DNA from: Streptomyces sp. 3214.6
GTDB lineage: Bacteria; Actinomycetota; Actinomycetes; Streptomycetales; Streptomycetaceae
NCBI RefSeq assembly: GCF_900129855.1
Contig: NZ_LT670819.1
Location: 62,001 to 126,000 of the forward strand
Length of the DNA: 64,000 nucleotides
Direction of reading: 5' to 3'
Shown: one piece after another, positions 43,611 to 53,110 of the stretch
Numbering within the stretch: position 1 is the first letter of the stretch
Layout: each line of letters starts with the position of its first letter
Made by a program: the position numbers and the translations under genes
Notes under the pieces: generated by a model
Seen by the model: the letters and a program-made list of their open reading frames with translations, nothing else
What the model was told of the DNA's origin: nothing
Databases searched by the model: none

Positions 43611-45875
43611 ATGATCGGCAATTCCCTGCGCCCAGGGAACCTGCCCGCGGCGTTCACCAGCTTTGTCGGCAGGCAGGCCGAGGCCGCCGAGATCAGGAGC
43701 CTGCTGCAGACGGCGCGGTTGCTGACGCTCACCGGGGCGGGCGGGGTCGGCAAGACCCGGCTCGCATTGGAGGCAGCTATCGTTCCGGCGAAGGCCTTCC
43801 CGCATGGGGTGTGGCTAGTGGACCTGGCCCCGGTGCGGGAGCCGACAGCGGTGGCAGGAGTGGCCGCGGCTGCGCTGGGGGTGCCGGACCTGGGTGCCCG
43901 GCCAGCCGTGGAGCAGCTCGCGGGGTATCTGGCCGAGCGGCGGGCGCTGATCGTACTCGACAACTGCGAGCACCTGGCCGACGCCTGCGCCGAGCTGGCG
44001 AAGGCACTGCTTTCAGAAGCCCCCGAGCTGCACATCCTGGCGACGAGCCGCCACACGCTGGGCATCACGGGCGAGCACGTCTTCACCGTCCCACCGCTGA
44101 CCCCGGAGGATGCGGCCGACCTTCTCCAGGACCGGGCCGCGGCTGTCCGGCCCGGGTTCCAGATCAGCGAGGCGAACCGGGCCGCGGTCGCCCGGCTGTG
44201 CGCTTATCTGGACGGGCTGCCGCTGGCGATCGAGCTGGCCTCGTCCCGGCTGCGCACGCTCGCTGTGGAGCAGGTGGCGGACCGGCTGGAGGACCGCTTC
44301 AGACTGCTCGCCGGTGGTGGCCGGACCAGACCGCCGCACCAGCGCACGCTCCGCGGGACGATCGACTGGAGCTACGAGCTGTGCGCCCCGACCGAGCGGC
44401 TGTTGTGGAACCGGCTGTCGGTCTTCACCGGCGGGTTCGATCTTGACGCGGCCGAGGACGTCTGCGCGGGCGACGGTATCGCGGAGCACGAGGTGCTGGA
44501 CCTACTCGACCGGTTGGTCGGCCAGTCGGTCGTCCTGACCACCGAAACCGAGGGCCTGCCGCGCTACCGACTGCTGGAGGCCATCCGGCGATACGGGCGG
44601 GAACAGCTTGCCGCCTGCGGAGAGGAGGAAAAGCTCCTGCTGCGGCACCGCGACTTCTTCCTCGCTCTGGCCCAGCGCATCAACGAGGGCTGGTACGGTC
44701 CAGGCCAGGCTGAGGCCCTGGCCCGGCTGCGCGTGGAGTACACCAATCTGCTGGCGGCCCTGGACTGCGGCGCCGGTCCCCAGTTCAGGTTCGCGCTGGC
44801 GGCAGCGCTGGCCTTCCACTGGTGCGCCGGCGGATTCCTCAGCGAGGGGCGTCGCCAGTTCGACCGGGTGCTGGCGGTGGCGTCTGACCCCACACCGCAA
44901 CGTGCCCGGGCCCTCCTAGCCGCCGTCTGGGTAGCGCAGACGCAGGGCGATCTGGCGGCAGCCAATCATTGGCTGGACGAGGCCGAAGCACTGGGCGAAC
45001 AGTTGGGCGACCCGGCGGTGCGCGCCCAGGTGGTTGGCTTCCGCGGCGTATCAGCGCATTACCGGGGGCAACCAGAGGAAGGCATCGCACGGTACGAGGA
45101 GGCGTGGGCCGCTCAGACAGCGCTGGGTGATGAGCGTGAAGCAACCTCCTGGCTGCTCGCGCTGGCCTGCGTCCAGGCCTATGCCGGGGACCCCCGCGCG
45201 GCGGAGACCGGCAGGCAGGTGATCGCCGCCTTCGAGGCGAGCGGGGAGCGGTGGGGCCGTGCGCAGGTGCTGATGGCCCTCGGCTACAGCGCCTGGGCCC
45301 GCGGCGACCGGGAGGCGGCCAAGGCGCTGGCCCGGTCCGCGCTGGAGAGCATGCGCGGCTTCAACGACTACGCGATGGTCGCGAAGATGCTGGAACTGCT
45401 TGCCTGGGCCACCGCTCCCGGCGGCGATCCCGCGCGGGCGGCCCGGCTGCTGGGCGCTGCCAGTGCCCTGTGGCGCGACGCCGGCACCTCCATCTCCGCG
45501 TTCGGCCCGCAGATGGCCGAGCACCATGCGCGCTGCGAGAAAGCGGTCGTCAATGCCGTGGGCCTAGCGGCGTACGTGCAGGCATTCGCGGAGGGCGGCC
45601 GCCACAACAAACCCGGCCGGGCCATCGAGTACGTCCTCGACCCTGCTCACGAGTCGGCCACATCGGCCGCCGCCACAGGCCCGCTCACCCGCCGGGAGTG
45701 CGAAGTGGCGGAACGGGTCGCCAAGGGCTTGAGCAACCGGCAGATCGCTTCCACGCTCGGGCTGTCGCCGCGTACTGCCGACTGGCACGTCAAGAACATC
45801 CTGGACAAACTCGGCTTCGGCTCTCGCGCTCAGATCGCTTCCTGGTGGTCCGCCACCCGGGCGCCCACCGCATAG
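43611..45875 (+). CDS. AfsR/LAL-like LuxR-family regulator with NB-ARC ATPase and TPR region
   Basis: The 754-residue protein has an N-terminal ATPase with Walker A GAGGVGKT (42-49) and Walker B-like ALIVLDNCEHL, a winged-helix linker region, a long TPR-like helical region (about 370-670) and a C-terminal LuxR helix-turn-helix (LTRRECEVAERVAKGLSNRQIASTLGLS... VKNILDKLG). AGGAGG lies about 9 nt before the ATG. Relatives activate secondary metabolism or catabolic genes. Its target is unclear, as no operon follows it directly. Confidence 0.9.
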   Translation: MIGNSLRPGNLPAAFTSFVGRQAEAAEIRSLLQTARLLTLTGAGGVGKTRLALEAAIVPAKAFPHGVWLVDLAPVREPTAVAGVAAAALGVPDLGARPAVEQLAGYLAERRALIVLDNCEHLADACAELAKALLSEAPELHILATSRHTLGITGEHVFTVPPLTPEDAADLLQDRAAAVRPGFQISEANRAAVARLCAYLDGLPLAIELASSRLRTLAVEQVADRLEDRFRLLAGGGRTRPPHQRTLRGTIDWSYELCAPTERLLWNRLSVFTGGFDLDAAEDVCAGDGIAEHEVLDLLDRLVGQSVVLTTETEGLPRYRLLEAIRRYGREQLAACGEEEKLLLRHRDFFLALAQRINEGWYGPGQAEALARLRVEYTNLLAALDCGAGPQFRFALAAALAFHWCAGGFLSEGRRQFDRVLAVASDPTPQRARALLAAVWVAQTQGDLAAANHWLDEAEALGEQLGDPAVRAQVVGFRGVSAHYRGQPEEGIARYEEAWAAQTALGDEREATSWLLALACVQAYAGDPRAAETGRQVIAAFEASGERWGRAQVLMALGYSAWARGDREAAKALARSALESMRGFNDYAMVAKMLELLAWATAPGGDPARAARLLGAASALWRDAGTSISAFGPQMAEHHARCEKAVVNAVGLAAYVQAFAEGGRHNKPGRAIEYVLDPAHESATSAAATGPLTRRECEVAERVAKGLSNRQIASTLGLSPRTADWHVKNILDKLGFGSRAQIASWWSATRAPTA

Positions 45876-45883
45876 TGCCTGGC

Positions 45884-46180
45884 TACGCGATGTCCGCGAC
45901 CCGGGTGTCCGCTGTGTGGTGCAGTCCATGGGGCGGGCCGGGTCAGCCCTGGACAACGCCGCCGCGAAGTCGTTCCACTCGGTCCTCAAGGTCGAGTACG
46001 TCCACCGGCACGTCTTCGCCACCCGCGCCGAGGCGAGGTTGAAAATCGCCACGTGGATCGCGGACTTCTACAACACGAGACGCCGTCACAGCGCGGCCGA
46101 CGGGGAAACCGCCCGTCGAGTTCGAACGGATTATCCAGGAAGCACGGGCCCGGGCCAATGAGGAAGGCCGGGCCGCATAG
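45884..46180 (+). pseudogene. IS3-family transposase orfB, 3' remnant
   Basis: The segment reads VVQSMGRAGSALDNAAAKSF, HSVLKVEYVHRHVFATRAEA and IADFYNTRRRHSA, matching the end of IS3-type DDE transposases (the last catalytic Glu region and YN.RRRHS). Near 46101-46110 a frameshift is needed to finish with PVEFERIIQEARARANEEGR and the TAG at 46180. The 5' two thirds, including the first two catalytic Asp residues, are absent. Confidence 0.85.
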
Positions 46181-46189
46181 CCAACGTCT

Positions 46190-46373
46190 CTACGCAACAA
46201 GGGGGTTGACATACCGGCTGTGCAGCCAGTCCGAGGACAGACCACAGACCGGACACGTGACCGAGACGCCGTCCCGGGTCCGCGCCAAGATCCGGATCAG
46301 CTCCGTGCCGGCCTGCACTCCCTCGCCCGCACCGCGGCCAGCTGCGGTAGCAGGACTTCCAACTCGCCGTCAT
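46190..46373 (-). pseudogene. ISL3-family transposase, N-terminal remnant
   Basis: One frame gives LEVLLPQLAAVRA. After a one-base shift another frame gives AGTELIRILARTRDGVSVTC, then PVCGLSSDWLHSRYV and a stop at 46190. This is the N-terminal zinc-finger region (CPxCG... W.HSRY) of ISL3 transposases. The catalytic part is missing. It lies back to back with the IS3 remnant. Nothing is recognised between 46374 and 46600. Confidence 0.7.
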
Positions 46374-46600
46374 ACACCCCCCATTCTGCACCCGGAACAG
46401 AGATGTAGACGGCCCTCGACGCATTCGATCACCGGCTACGAAAATCTTGGCAGAGCCGTTCATTTGACAGACCCGCCGCATGTCTTCCAAGCCGATGGCG
46501 GGGCCAGGACGGTCGTACCGTCCCGGCCCCGCCGTGGTTTACCGGGCCGCGAGGGCGGGGGCGCTGCCGGTGGGCAGTGTGCCTGTTACCTCGGCTGCGG

Positions 46601-48910
46601 TCACCAGATCGGGTTCCATCCGTCGGTGCCGGCCAGATACTTGCTGGCGGTGTAGTCCCCGGCCTGGGCGTCGGTCAGCTGTGGCCGGTTGGAGTTCACT
46701 CCGGCTCCGGTGCCGAGGTTGTGGTACTCGAAGAATCGGGCGGACTGCCAGGAGTAGTCGGTGGTCATGTTGGTCCAGGGTTGCGTGGTCGTGATCGCGG
46801 CGGGCAGCGAGCTGTCACGGATCACCGTCTGGGGCTGGGCGGTTGTGGTGTTGTGCCACGGTCGGCCGAGGTAGAAGGTGTTTGCCGCGGCCTTGGAGAC
46901 GATGTTGCTGTTGGTGATGAGGATCCCGTACTTCTTGGCCTGGTCGGTGTTCGGTGCCACGATCGTGCCGCCGGGCCAGGCGGCCAGGTCGATGTTGGCC
47001 CGGTCGAACACTGCGGTGGCGTTGCCGAACAGGAAGTCGATCGAGCCGGCGATGTAGACGTTGCGGAAGTACTGCCGGGTCTGGTCGGTGGCGGCGGGAG
47101 ACTTGGCGAGTACGGTGTCCTGGCGGCCGATGATCCGGACGTTGGTGTACACCTGCCGGTCGCCCGTGGCGGCCAGCGCGACGGCCTGGGTCTCGTACGG
47201 GCTGATCTCCGAGTGGGCGGCGGGGTCGAAGGAGTTGGTGATCGTGAGACTCTCGACCCTCAGGTTGGGTGCCTTGAAGCTAGCCGTGGCGCTGCCCTCG
47301 GTGCCGTACTCGGTGCCGTCGGGCTTGAGTGTCCCGTGGGCGTTGCCATAGGTGATGTTGACATCCTCGGCGTTGCCCGTGGCGCCCTTGATGGTCAGGT
47401 TGGTCTGGGTCTTCGGGACGCTGATGACCTCGTGGTAAGTGCCCCTGTTGATAAGGATGGTGTGCGGGTTCCCGTCCGTGGGGACGGCGTTGATCGCGGC
47501 CTGCACGGTCTGGAACTGGGCGGAGCCATCGGCCGCGACCGTGAACGTGGACTGAACCTGCACATGGCCAACGCCTAGGGGCACCCCGTCGGCTCCGGGG
47601 TCGTGGTCGAACCGGATCTTGAGCCGACCCTTGCTGTCGCTGCAACTGACCGTAGTCGACAGGAAAGTTTCCCGATCCTGACCGTGAGTACCCTCTCCAA
47701 CGCAGGTAAGTCTGTTGTACGGAAGCAGGTTGAGCAGTCCGCTGCCCCCGTTGTCGAGGAAGAACTTCTGCCAGCTGCTACCGCTGCAGGACTTATCCCT
47801 CAGTACTGAGTCCTCGGCGTCCATGCACTCGCCGGTGTCGTTGTTCATGATGGTGTACACCCCGGTGCCGGGAACTTGGCTGAGATGCCAGCTCACATCA
47901 GGCCAACCATCTGTATCCACGTCCCAGGCCGCCACCTTGTTGTCTTCTGAAGTGTTGCCGGCGAACGTGGAGTTATGGTCGCTGGGCATGGTGAATTGCA
48001 CGTCTGCGTTGGCGCGCAGCGTGTAGTAGAAGACAGCGCGGTGGTCGGAGCCGAGGTCCGTGGTGCCGGGAACGAAGGAAACGATATCGTCACTGGAGAC
48101 CATGTAGTCGAGTTCGTTGTTGTTCCCGTTCCCGCCGTAGTGGGTGGGCTGGCCGGTATTGTAGATGTGAACGTTCGCTCCGAGGCTGGGCAGGGTCGCG
48201 GGCTGCCGGTTGAAGTCACCCATGGCGGCCCAGTGGTAGGTGCTGGAAGCGGACTGGATGTTTGCGAGCAGCCGGGGGGCGTCGTTTCCTCCCCCGGACA
48301 GCGTGTGAACGGTCCAGAAATACGTGTCGCCGAATCTGACGCCCAAAGCGGGCCGAGAGGTCGCTTGGCCGTTGGCGTTGGTGAAGGCGGGGCGGGCGAC
48401 ATTGACCCTATCGGCCCTGTTCCGGGTGACGATGGCGAGGTTGACCCGGTTCGCGCCGAAGTCGGTTTGCATGAAGTAGATATTCCAGACCCCAAGGCGA
48501 CTTCCCCCAGGTCGCCAGTCGTACCGCTGCACTGTCCAGCCCTGACCGTTGCGCAACGAGGTAAACCATGTGCCGAAGTCATGCGCCGGTCCCGGCAACA
48601 TCTGGTTGTTCTGGCTGTCCCAGCGTCCTGCGGTGTTCGGCACTTGGCCGGCTTCCTGCAGGGCGATCACGTCGTGACCGGAATTGATCAGGCTGCGTAC
48701 ACCGGACTGCCACTTGTTGTCCTGTGAGTTTTGGGCACCCTGCATGTTCCAGTTGGCTGGCCTGAAGTCCTCGACTGCGGCGGAGGCTGTCTGACCCGTC
48801 GTGAAGAGGACCACGCTGAGCGCTCCGGCGAGCATGGCGACGGCAGTCATAAGGCTGACGATTTTCTTCTTACGCGTGTGGCGGCCCGTCCTGAAAAGGC
48901 GAATGTTCAT
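46601..48910 (-). CDS. secreted CdtB-like nuclease fused to a pectin methylesterase (CE8)
   Basis: The 769-residue protein has a Sec signal (RKKK, hydrophobic stretch, TASA, cut near 44). Residues 47-300 match the CdtB/DNase I fold: NWNMQGAQNSQDNKW, VIALQEAG (Glu86), GANRVNLAIVTRNRAD, VHTLSGGGNDA (His202), AMGDFNRQP (Asp232, Asn234), NELDYM and LGSDHRAV (Asp289, His290). Residues 350-440 are a Cys-containing lectin-like stretch. Residues 455-769 are a pectinesterase with GRQDTVL (Gln597, Asp598), GSIDFLFGN (Asp625) and YLGRPW (Arg683, Trp685). All catalytic residues of both enzymes are present. AAAGGA lies 6 nt before the ATG. It is 83 nt downstream of the LamG protein gene. The combination suggests an exported effector aimed at plant material. 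Confidence 0.88.
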   Translation of the reverse strand: MNIRLFRTGRHTRKKKIVSLMTAVAMLAGALSVVLFTTGQTASAAVEDFRPANWNMQGAQNSQDNKWQSGVRSLINSGHDVIALQEAGQVPNTAGRWDSQNNQMLPGPAHDFGTWFTSLRNGQGWTVQRYDWRPGGSRLGVWNIYFMQTDFGANRVNLAIVTRNRADRVNVARPAFTNANGQATSRPALGVRFGDTYFWTVHTLSGGGNDAPRLLANIQSASSTYHWAAMGDFNRQPATLPSLGANVHIYNTGQPTHYGGNGNNNELDYMVSSDDIVSFVPGTTDLGSDHRAVFYYTLRANADVQFTMPSDHNSTFAGNTSEDNKVAAWDVDTDGWPDVSWHLSQVPGTGVYTIMNNDTGECMDAEDSVLRDKSCSGSSWQKFFLDNGGSGLLNLLPYNRLTCVGEGTHGQDRETFLSTTVSCSDSKGRLKIRFDHDPGADGVPLGVGHVQVQSTFTVAADGSAQFQTVQAAINAVPTDGNPHTILINRGTYHEVISVPKTQTNLTIKGATGNAEDVNITYGNAHGTLKPDGTEYGTEGSATASFKAPNLRVESLTITNSFDPAAHSEISPYETQAVALAATGDRQVYTNVRIIGRQDTVLAKSPAATDQTRQYFRNVYIAGSIDFLFGNATAVFDRANIDLAAWPGGTIVAPNTDQAKKYGILITNSNIVSKAAANTFYLGRPWHNTTTAQPQTVIRDSSLPAAITTTQPWTNMTTDYSWQSARFFEYHNLGTGAGVNSNRPQLTDAQAGDYTASKYLAGTDGWNPIW

Positions 48911-48993
48911 CGCTGATCCTTTGCTTGCTTCCGCGCTGCCGAGCGGCGCGGATAGTCCTGGTCGGCATCGGCCACGGTGGGGCGTGACTCGCC

Positions 48994-50862
48994 CTAGCCC
49001 TCGGCTTTTTCGGCTTCCTCAGGGGCGGCTGTGGGCTGCGTGTACGGCTTGATGGTGATCTTGTTGGGGTAGGCGGCCAGCAGAGGATCCGTGGCCGTGG
49101 CCGACGCGTCGGTCTCCACCACCACCCGGTCGGACATGCCGTCGTAGTAGACCGACAGGCTGTACGACGGAACACCTGCGGAGACGCCTTCAGGCGACAG
49201 CTGCCGAATGACCGCGGCCTGGACGTCTTTGATCTGGTCGAGGGTGAACTGGGCGCTGCGCGCCGTGGTCGGCTCCGGCCAGTCCGTGGGTTTCTCCCCG
49301 AACGGGGACGTCCATCCCGTGGGGTTCGCCACGGTGAGGTCGGTGTGGTCCGAGGGGAAGATCAGGACCGGCCCGATGGTGGGGTCGTCGAACGCTGCCA
49401 ACGCACAGTTGTAGTCGCGCAGGGCCTGCAGTTGCTGCCACTGCAGGTCGGTGCGGTCGTTGGTCAGGCCCGCCGCCGGGGTGGGGGTGAGCGTCGATAC
49501 CTCGCCCGCGGTCCGGGTCAGCGGAGTGCACTTGTCCGCCGGGGCGGTATTCGCCGGGGCCTCGGTCACCACTTCGTCGGGGTACGCCGCCTTGAGCGGA
49601 TCGGTGACCGATGGGGGCGCATTGGTCTGCGCTACGACCCGGTCGCGCTTGCCGTCGTAGAAGTAGTCCAGCTGGTAGGTGGTGTCGCGGACCAGCGTGT
49701 CCGAGGTGGGCTGCACCTTGGCGACGATCGCGTCCTCGATGTCATTGATCTGCTGGAGGGTGAACTGGCTGCGGTCCGTGATGTCCGGCTGAGGCCACTG
49801 CGTGGGTACCACCCCGTACTCGGACTTCCACCCGGTCGGGGGCACGAGGCAGTGGTTACAGAACTTGTCGGCAGGGAAGTCCGCGGGGAAGCGCATATAC
49901 GCTCCAGTCCCCCCGGCGATCCCTGTGTCCGCTTGCCACATGGCCAGCGCGCCGTTGTTGTCGGCGAGGGCCTGCAGTTGCTGCCACTGCACTTCTCCCC
50001 GGTTGGCCACCTCGGCCACCTCGTTCGCGGCCAGGGCCCGGTTGTAGAGGCGGAAGTCACGCATCCGGCCCTTGAAGTACAGGTCGGTGGAGTACAGCGA
50101 CCGTCCGATGTAGCCGGCGGTCGTCGTCCCACCGCCGATCGCGCCGGGGGTGATAGTGATCCCCGCGTTGCGGGCCTTCTCCACACCGTTCTCGTACAGA
50201 ATGCCGGTATTACCCGTCTGGGTATACGTCACGTGCTTCCACATGCCGCGGGCCAACTGGTATGAGGTTCCCGGCCGGGTCTGCTGCTCGGCGTGGAAGT
50301 CGCTGAGCGTGATGCCGGTGCGGAACTGGTTGCCGGTGGAGAACAGGTAGCCATTGCCGGCGGTGCCGCTGGTGTTGCCCAGCCCGTACAGGAAGTACGG
50401 CTTGCCCATCGTCGGGTCGATCCAGACGTCGAAGTCGACGGTGATCGAGCTCAGCCCGGCCATGAGGTTGTCGGGCATCTTGACGTAGGTGTTGGAGCCG
50501 TTGAAGGCCAGGCCTTGCTGGCCGCCCCAGCTGACGGTGCCGTTGACGGTGCCGTCTCGGTGGTTGCCCGAGGAGTCGTCCGCCACGTTGCCGGTGGACT
50601 CGTCCAGCCGGTACTCCAGCATCAGGCCGTTGGTCACATCCGCCTGGGCCGGCGCAGTGGCACTGAACGTCAGCCCGCCGACCGCGGCCACGACGGACAG
50701 GCCAGCGCCGAGACCTGCGGCGAGCCGCCGCCGCGGCGAGCCGCCCAACCGGGCCGGGCCGGGGTAGGCCGAGGCGACCGGCAAAGCCGGGCCTGCCTGG
50801 CTACGGCTGAGCGGGGCCACCAAACGGGCACACACAGCCCCGGCCACATTCCTTCTTCGCAT
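48994..50862 (-). CDS. secreted LamG-domain protein with two tandem ~130-residue repeats
   Basis: The 622-residue protein starts at ATG 50862. Its signal has a twin-Arg-like RRRLAAGLGAGLSVVAAVGG and ends near AQA (about 74). Residues 75-285 form a LamG/concanavalin-like domain (GLMLEYRLDESTGNVADDSS... MRDFRLYNRALAANEV). Two repeats follow, about 292-435 and 473-605. Each begins QWQQLQAL, contains PTGW and QFTL-x-QI-x-D-x-x-A and ends DRVV-x-x-T then a DPL-x-AAYP motif. The repeats are not recognised. Likely an extracellular carbohydrate-binding protein. It precedes the CdtB-pectinesterase gene on the same strand by 83 nt and may be its partner. Confidence 0.8.
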   Translation of the reverse strand: MRRRNVAGAVCARLVAPLSRSQAGPALPVASAYPGPARLGGSPRRRLAAGLGAGLSVVAAVGGLTFSATAPAQADVTNGLMLEYRLDESTGNVADDSSGNHRDGTVNGTVSWGGQQGLAFNGSNTYVKMPDNLMAGLSSITVDFDVWIDPTMGKPYFLYGLGNTSGTAGNGYLFSTGNQFRTGITLSDFHAEQQTRPGTSYQLARGMWKHVTYTQTGNTGILYENGVEKARNAGITITPGAIGGGTTTAGYIGRSLYSTDLYFKGRMRDFRLYNRALAANEVAEVANRGEVQWQQLQALADNNGALAMWQADTGIAGGTGAYMRFPADFPADKFCNHCLVPPTGWKSEYGVVPTQWPQPDITDRSQFTLQQINDIEDAIVAKVQPTSDTLVRDTTYQLDYFYDGKRDRVVAQTNAPPSVTDPLKAAYPDEVVTEAPANTAPADKCTPLTRTAGEVSTLTPTPAAGLTNDRTDLQWQQLQALRDYNCALAAFDDPTIGPVLIFPSDHTDLTVANPTGWTSPFGEKPTDWPEPTTARSAQFTLDQIKDVQAAVIRQLSPEGVSAGVPSYSLSVYYDGMSDRVVVETDASATATDPLLAAYPNKITIKPYTQPTAAPEEAEKAEG

Positions 50863-51463
50863 GCTCTTCCTTTCCTTGCACAGCGCTACACAGCCGCGAG
50901 GTCCAACGGCTGCGGGCATCGGATCCGGGCACGTCGGCAGGCACGGTCATCCCCTCGGATCACGGGGTGCAGAAAACTCCGTTGCTTCGGGGGAAGGCCG
51001 TGCCCGCGCCACGCTTCCAGGACTCCAACTTGAGCCGATAGATCACCGCAAACCGGACCTCATAGCCCGATGCCGCGCCCTTGGACTTTCCTCGTATTCG
51101 GCGCCAGCTCCCCTCTCGAGGTGCTGCATGCCCGAAGCATGGCGACGGGGTCGGCCAGGGACCAGCCAGTACTTCTACCGGGGTCCTACGGGGGTGGCTA
51201 CCGGGTTCGCCCCCGCCAGGGTCGATCTGGGACCGGAATCCGAAGCCGGGCTCGGCCTGGATGTTCTCGACGTAGAAATCGAGTGCGGGGCGACCGGCAG
51301 GGCCTCGGTGCCGAGAGCGCAGTCGGTGGCCTGAGCAGACGTGGTCCGTCGATGGCCGAACGCCATCTCACGGCGTCGGCCCCAGAGTGACGGGGAAGCC
51401 CTCCGGCAGCATCGGCAGCGGCAGAGAGCAGCGGCCTCCGGGAGACGGTCCACCGGACCGGGC
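50863..51463. other. 601-bp gap without recognisable gene
   Basis: It lies between the LamG-protein start and the end of the membrane-protein gene. Short open frames exist on both strands, but none has a recognisable motif or ribosome-binding site. It must contain the promoter of the LamG-protein gene unless that gene is read through from 53110. Confidence 0.5.
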
Positions 51464-53110
51464 TCAGCACCCGGCTGGATCCGATGAGGACGCGGAAGAG
51501 AGGTACGTGGAGCTGAGCCGGTACATGCCCGGCCTGCTGACCGTCAGCCGCGTGAAGTCGCCCTGCCGCCGCAGGCAGCCGCCGTCGGCGCGCAGCCAGG
51601 GCGAGTATGCGACGCGGACGGTCACCGAGCCGGGCTTCGGTATCCGGACGTCGAGTTCGGCGCTCGTTGTGCGGATGACGGTGGCGGGCGCCGACACCAG
51701 CGGCACCGCATCACGGACCCGGTACACGTGCCAGTGCGTGTCGCTCCAGACCGGCTCCAGCCACGCGGGCTGGCCGCGCACCAGGCGAGCCTCTTCCAGG
51801 CCGTACCGGTCGGGTTCGGCGTCCGGGAGCACCACGAAGCCGACGGCCCAGTGGTCCAGCCACGCCCGGTATGTCGTCGCGGAGAACGTGCCGTCGTAGA
51901 AGAGGCGGCCGCGTTCGACGTCCAGTTGGGTGTTGAAGCCGCGCGCCAGGTTGACGTACGGGGCCAGCAGCGCGGCCTCGCGGTGGTCGTCAGCCGGGAC
52001 GACCTCTACGCGGGTACCGTTCGCGCCGAGCCGGCCCAGGGCCCGTACGACACCGTGCGCATCGGCGGCCCACCCCGGGACCTCCCCCGTCCCACGCAGG
52101 AAGGAGGTGGGGGTGCCCGACCCCAGCCAGGTCAAGGACGCGGCAAGCGCCAGCGCGAGCGCACCGCTCCGGTACCACGCGCGCCGCTCCACCGAGAGCA
52201 GGGCGGCGAGCAGCACCGCAGGCGCGAACAGCAGCGCCAGCCGCTCCACGTTGGCCCCGATCGGCGAGGGGATCAGGTACGTCAGCACGACACCCGCCGC
52301 GTACACAGCGCCGCCCCGCCGCACCACCCGCCAGCCGCGCGGCGCCAGGACCGCCACCGCGGCTCCCAGCAGAGCGGGCCACCAGATCCGCCCCGTCGAC
52401 ATCGGCTCCTCGCCGTGGAACGGGAACAGCAGCGTGGTCGCCCCTACCACCACGATCGGCGGCACCACCAGCGCCGCGGCCCGCTTCCAGTCTCCGAGCA
52501 GGCCGTAGGCCGCGGCCGCCACCATGAGGAACAGCCCGGCCACCGGACTCCCCATCGTCGCGAGCATCGCGTACCCCGCTGCGAGGACCACGCGGCGCTC
52601 CCCCACCAGCAGCACACAGGCGGCGAGGGCGAAGGCGACGCCGAGCGCGAACGTCACCCGCCCCGCCGCGACGTTGACCCACAGTCCGAACGCGGCCAGC
52701 AGCGCCGACGCCAGCGGGCACCGGATTCCTGACCGCACCAGAAGGACTGCGGCCAGCCAGCCGGCGACCAGCCCGGAGGCGACCGCGACCGTGCGCACAC
52801 CGAAGAATCCCATCAAATACGGTGAGATCACGCTGTAGTTCGCCGTATGGGCCCCGCCGTACCAGAACAGGCCGTACGCCGAGCCGCCGTTCTCGGCGGC
52901 GAAGCGTGCCCACGTCTCCTGGGCCGCCAGGTCGCCGCCGCCGTTGGCGCGGAAGAGCGCCCACACCACGTAGAGGGGAAGCATCGTCAGGGTGGCGAGC
53001 AGCGGGACTCGACGTCGGTGGAAGAACGCTCGGATCCGGCGACGTGAATCCCTGCGACGCGGGGTGGTGTCATCCGCCGGGGCACGGATCAGCTCGACAG
53101 CAGCTTGCAT
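51464..53110 (-). CDS. polytopic membrane protein, GT-C glycosyltransferase-like layout
   Basis: The 548-residue protein has an Arg-rich cytoplasmic N-terminus (about 35 residues), then about 10 hydrophobic segments up to residue 340, and a soluble C-terminal domain of about 200 residues (ADDHREAALLAPYVNLARGF... YRLSSTYLSSASSS). This layout resembles GT-C type lipid-linked sugar transferases, but no defining motif was found, so the function is open. GGAG lies about 11 nt before the ATG. Same strand as the LamG and CdtB-pectinesterase genes, with a 601-bp gap. Confidence 0.65.
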   Translation of the reverse strand: MQAAVELIRAPADDTTPRRRDSRRRIRAFFHRRRVPLLATLTMLPLYVVWALFRANGGGDLAAQETWARFAAENGGSAYGLFWYGGAHTANYSVISPYLMGFFGVRTVAVASGLVAGWLAAVLLVRSGIRCPLASALLAAFGLWVNVAAGRVTFALGVAFALAACVLLVGERRVVLAAGYAMLATMGSPVAGLFLMVAAAAYGLLGDWKRAAALVVPPIVVVGATTLLFPFHGEEPMSTGRIWWPALLGAAVAVLAPRGWRVVRRGGAVYAAGVVLTYLIPSPIGANVERLALLFAPAVLLAALLSVERRAWYRSGALALALAASLTWLGSGTPTSFLRGTGEVPGWAADAHGVVRALGRLGANGTRVEVVPADDHREAALLAPYVNLARGFNTQLDVERGRLFYDGTFSATTYRAWLDHWAVGFVVLPDAEPDRYGLEEARLVRGQPAWLEPVWSDTHWHVYRVRDAVPLVSAPATVIRTTSAELDVRIPKPGSVTVRVAYSPWLRADGGCLRRQGDFTRLTVSRPGMYRLSSTYLSSASSSDPAGC

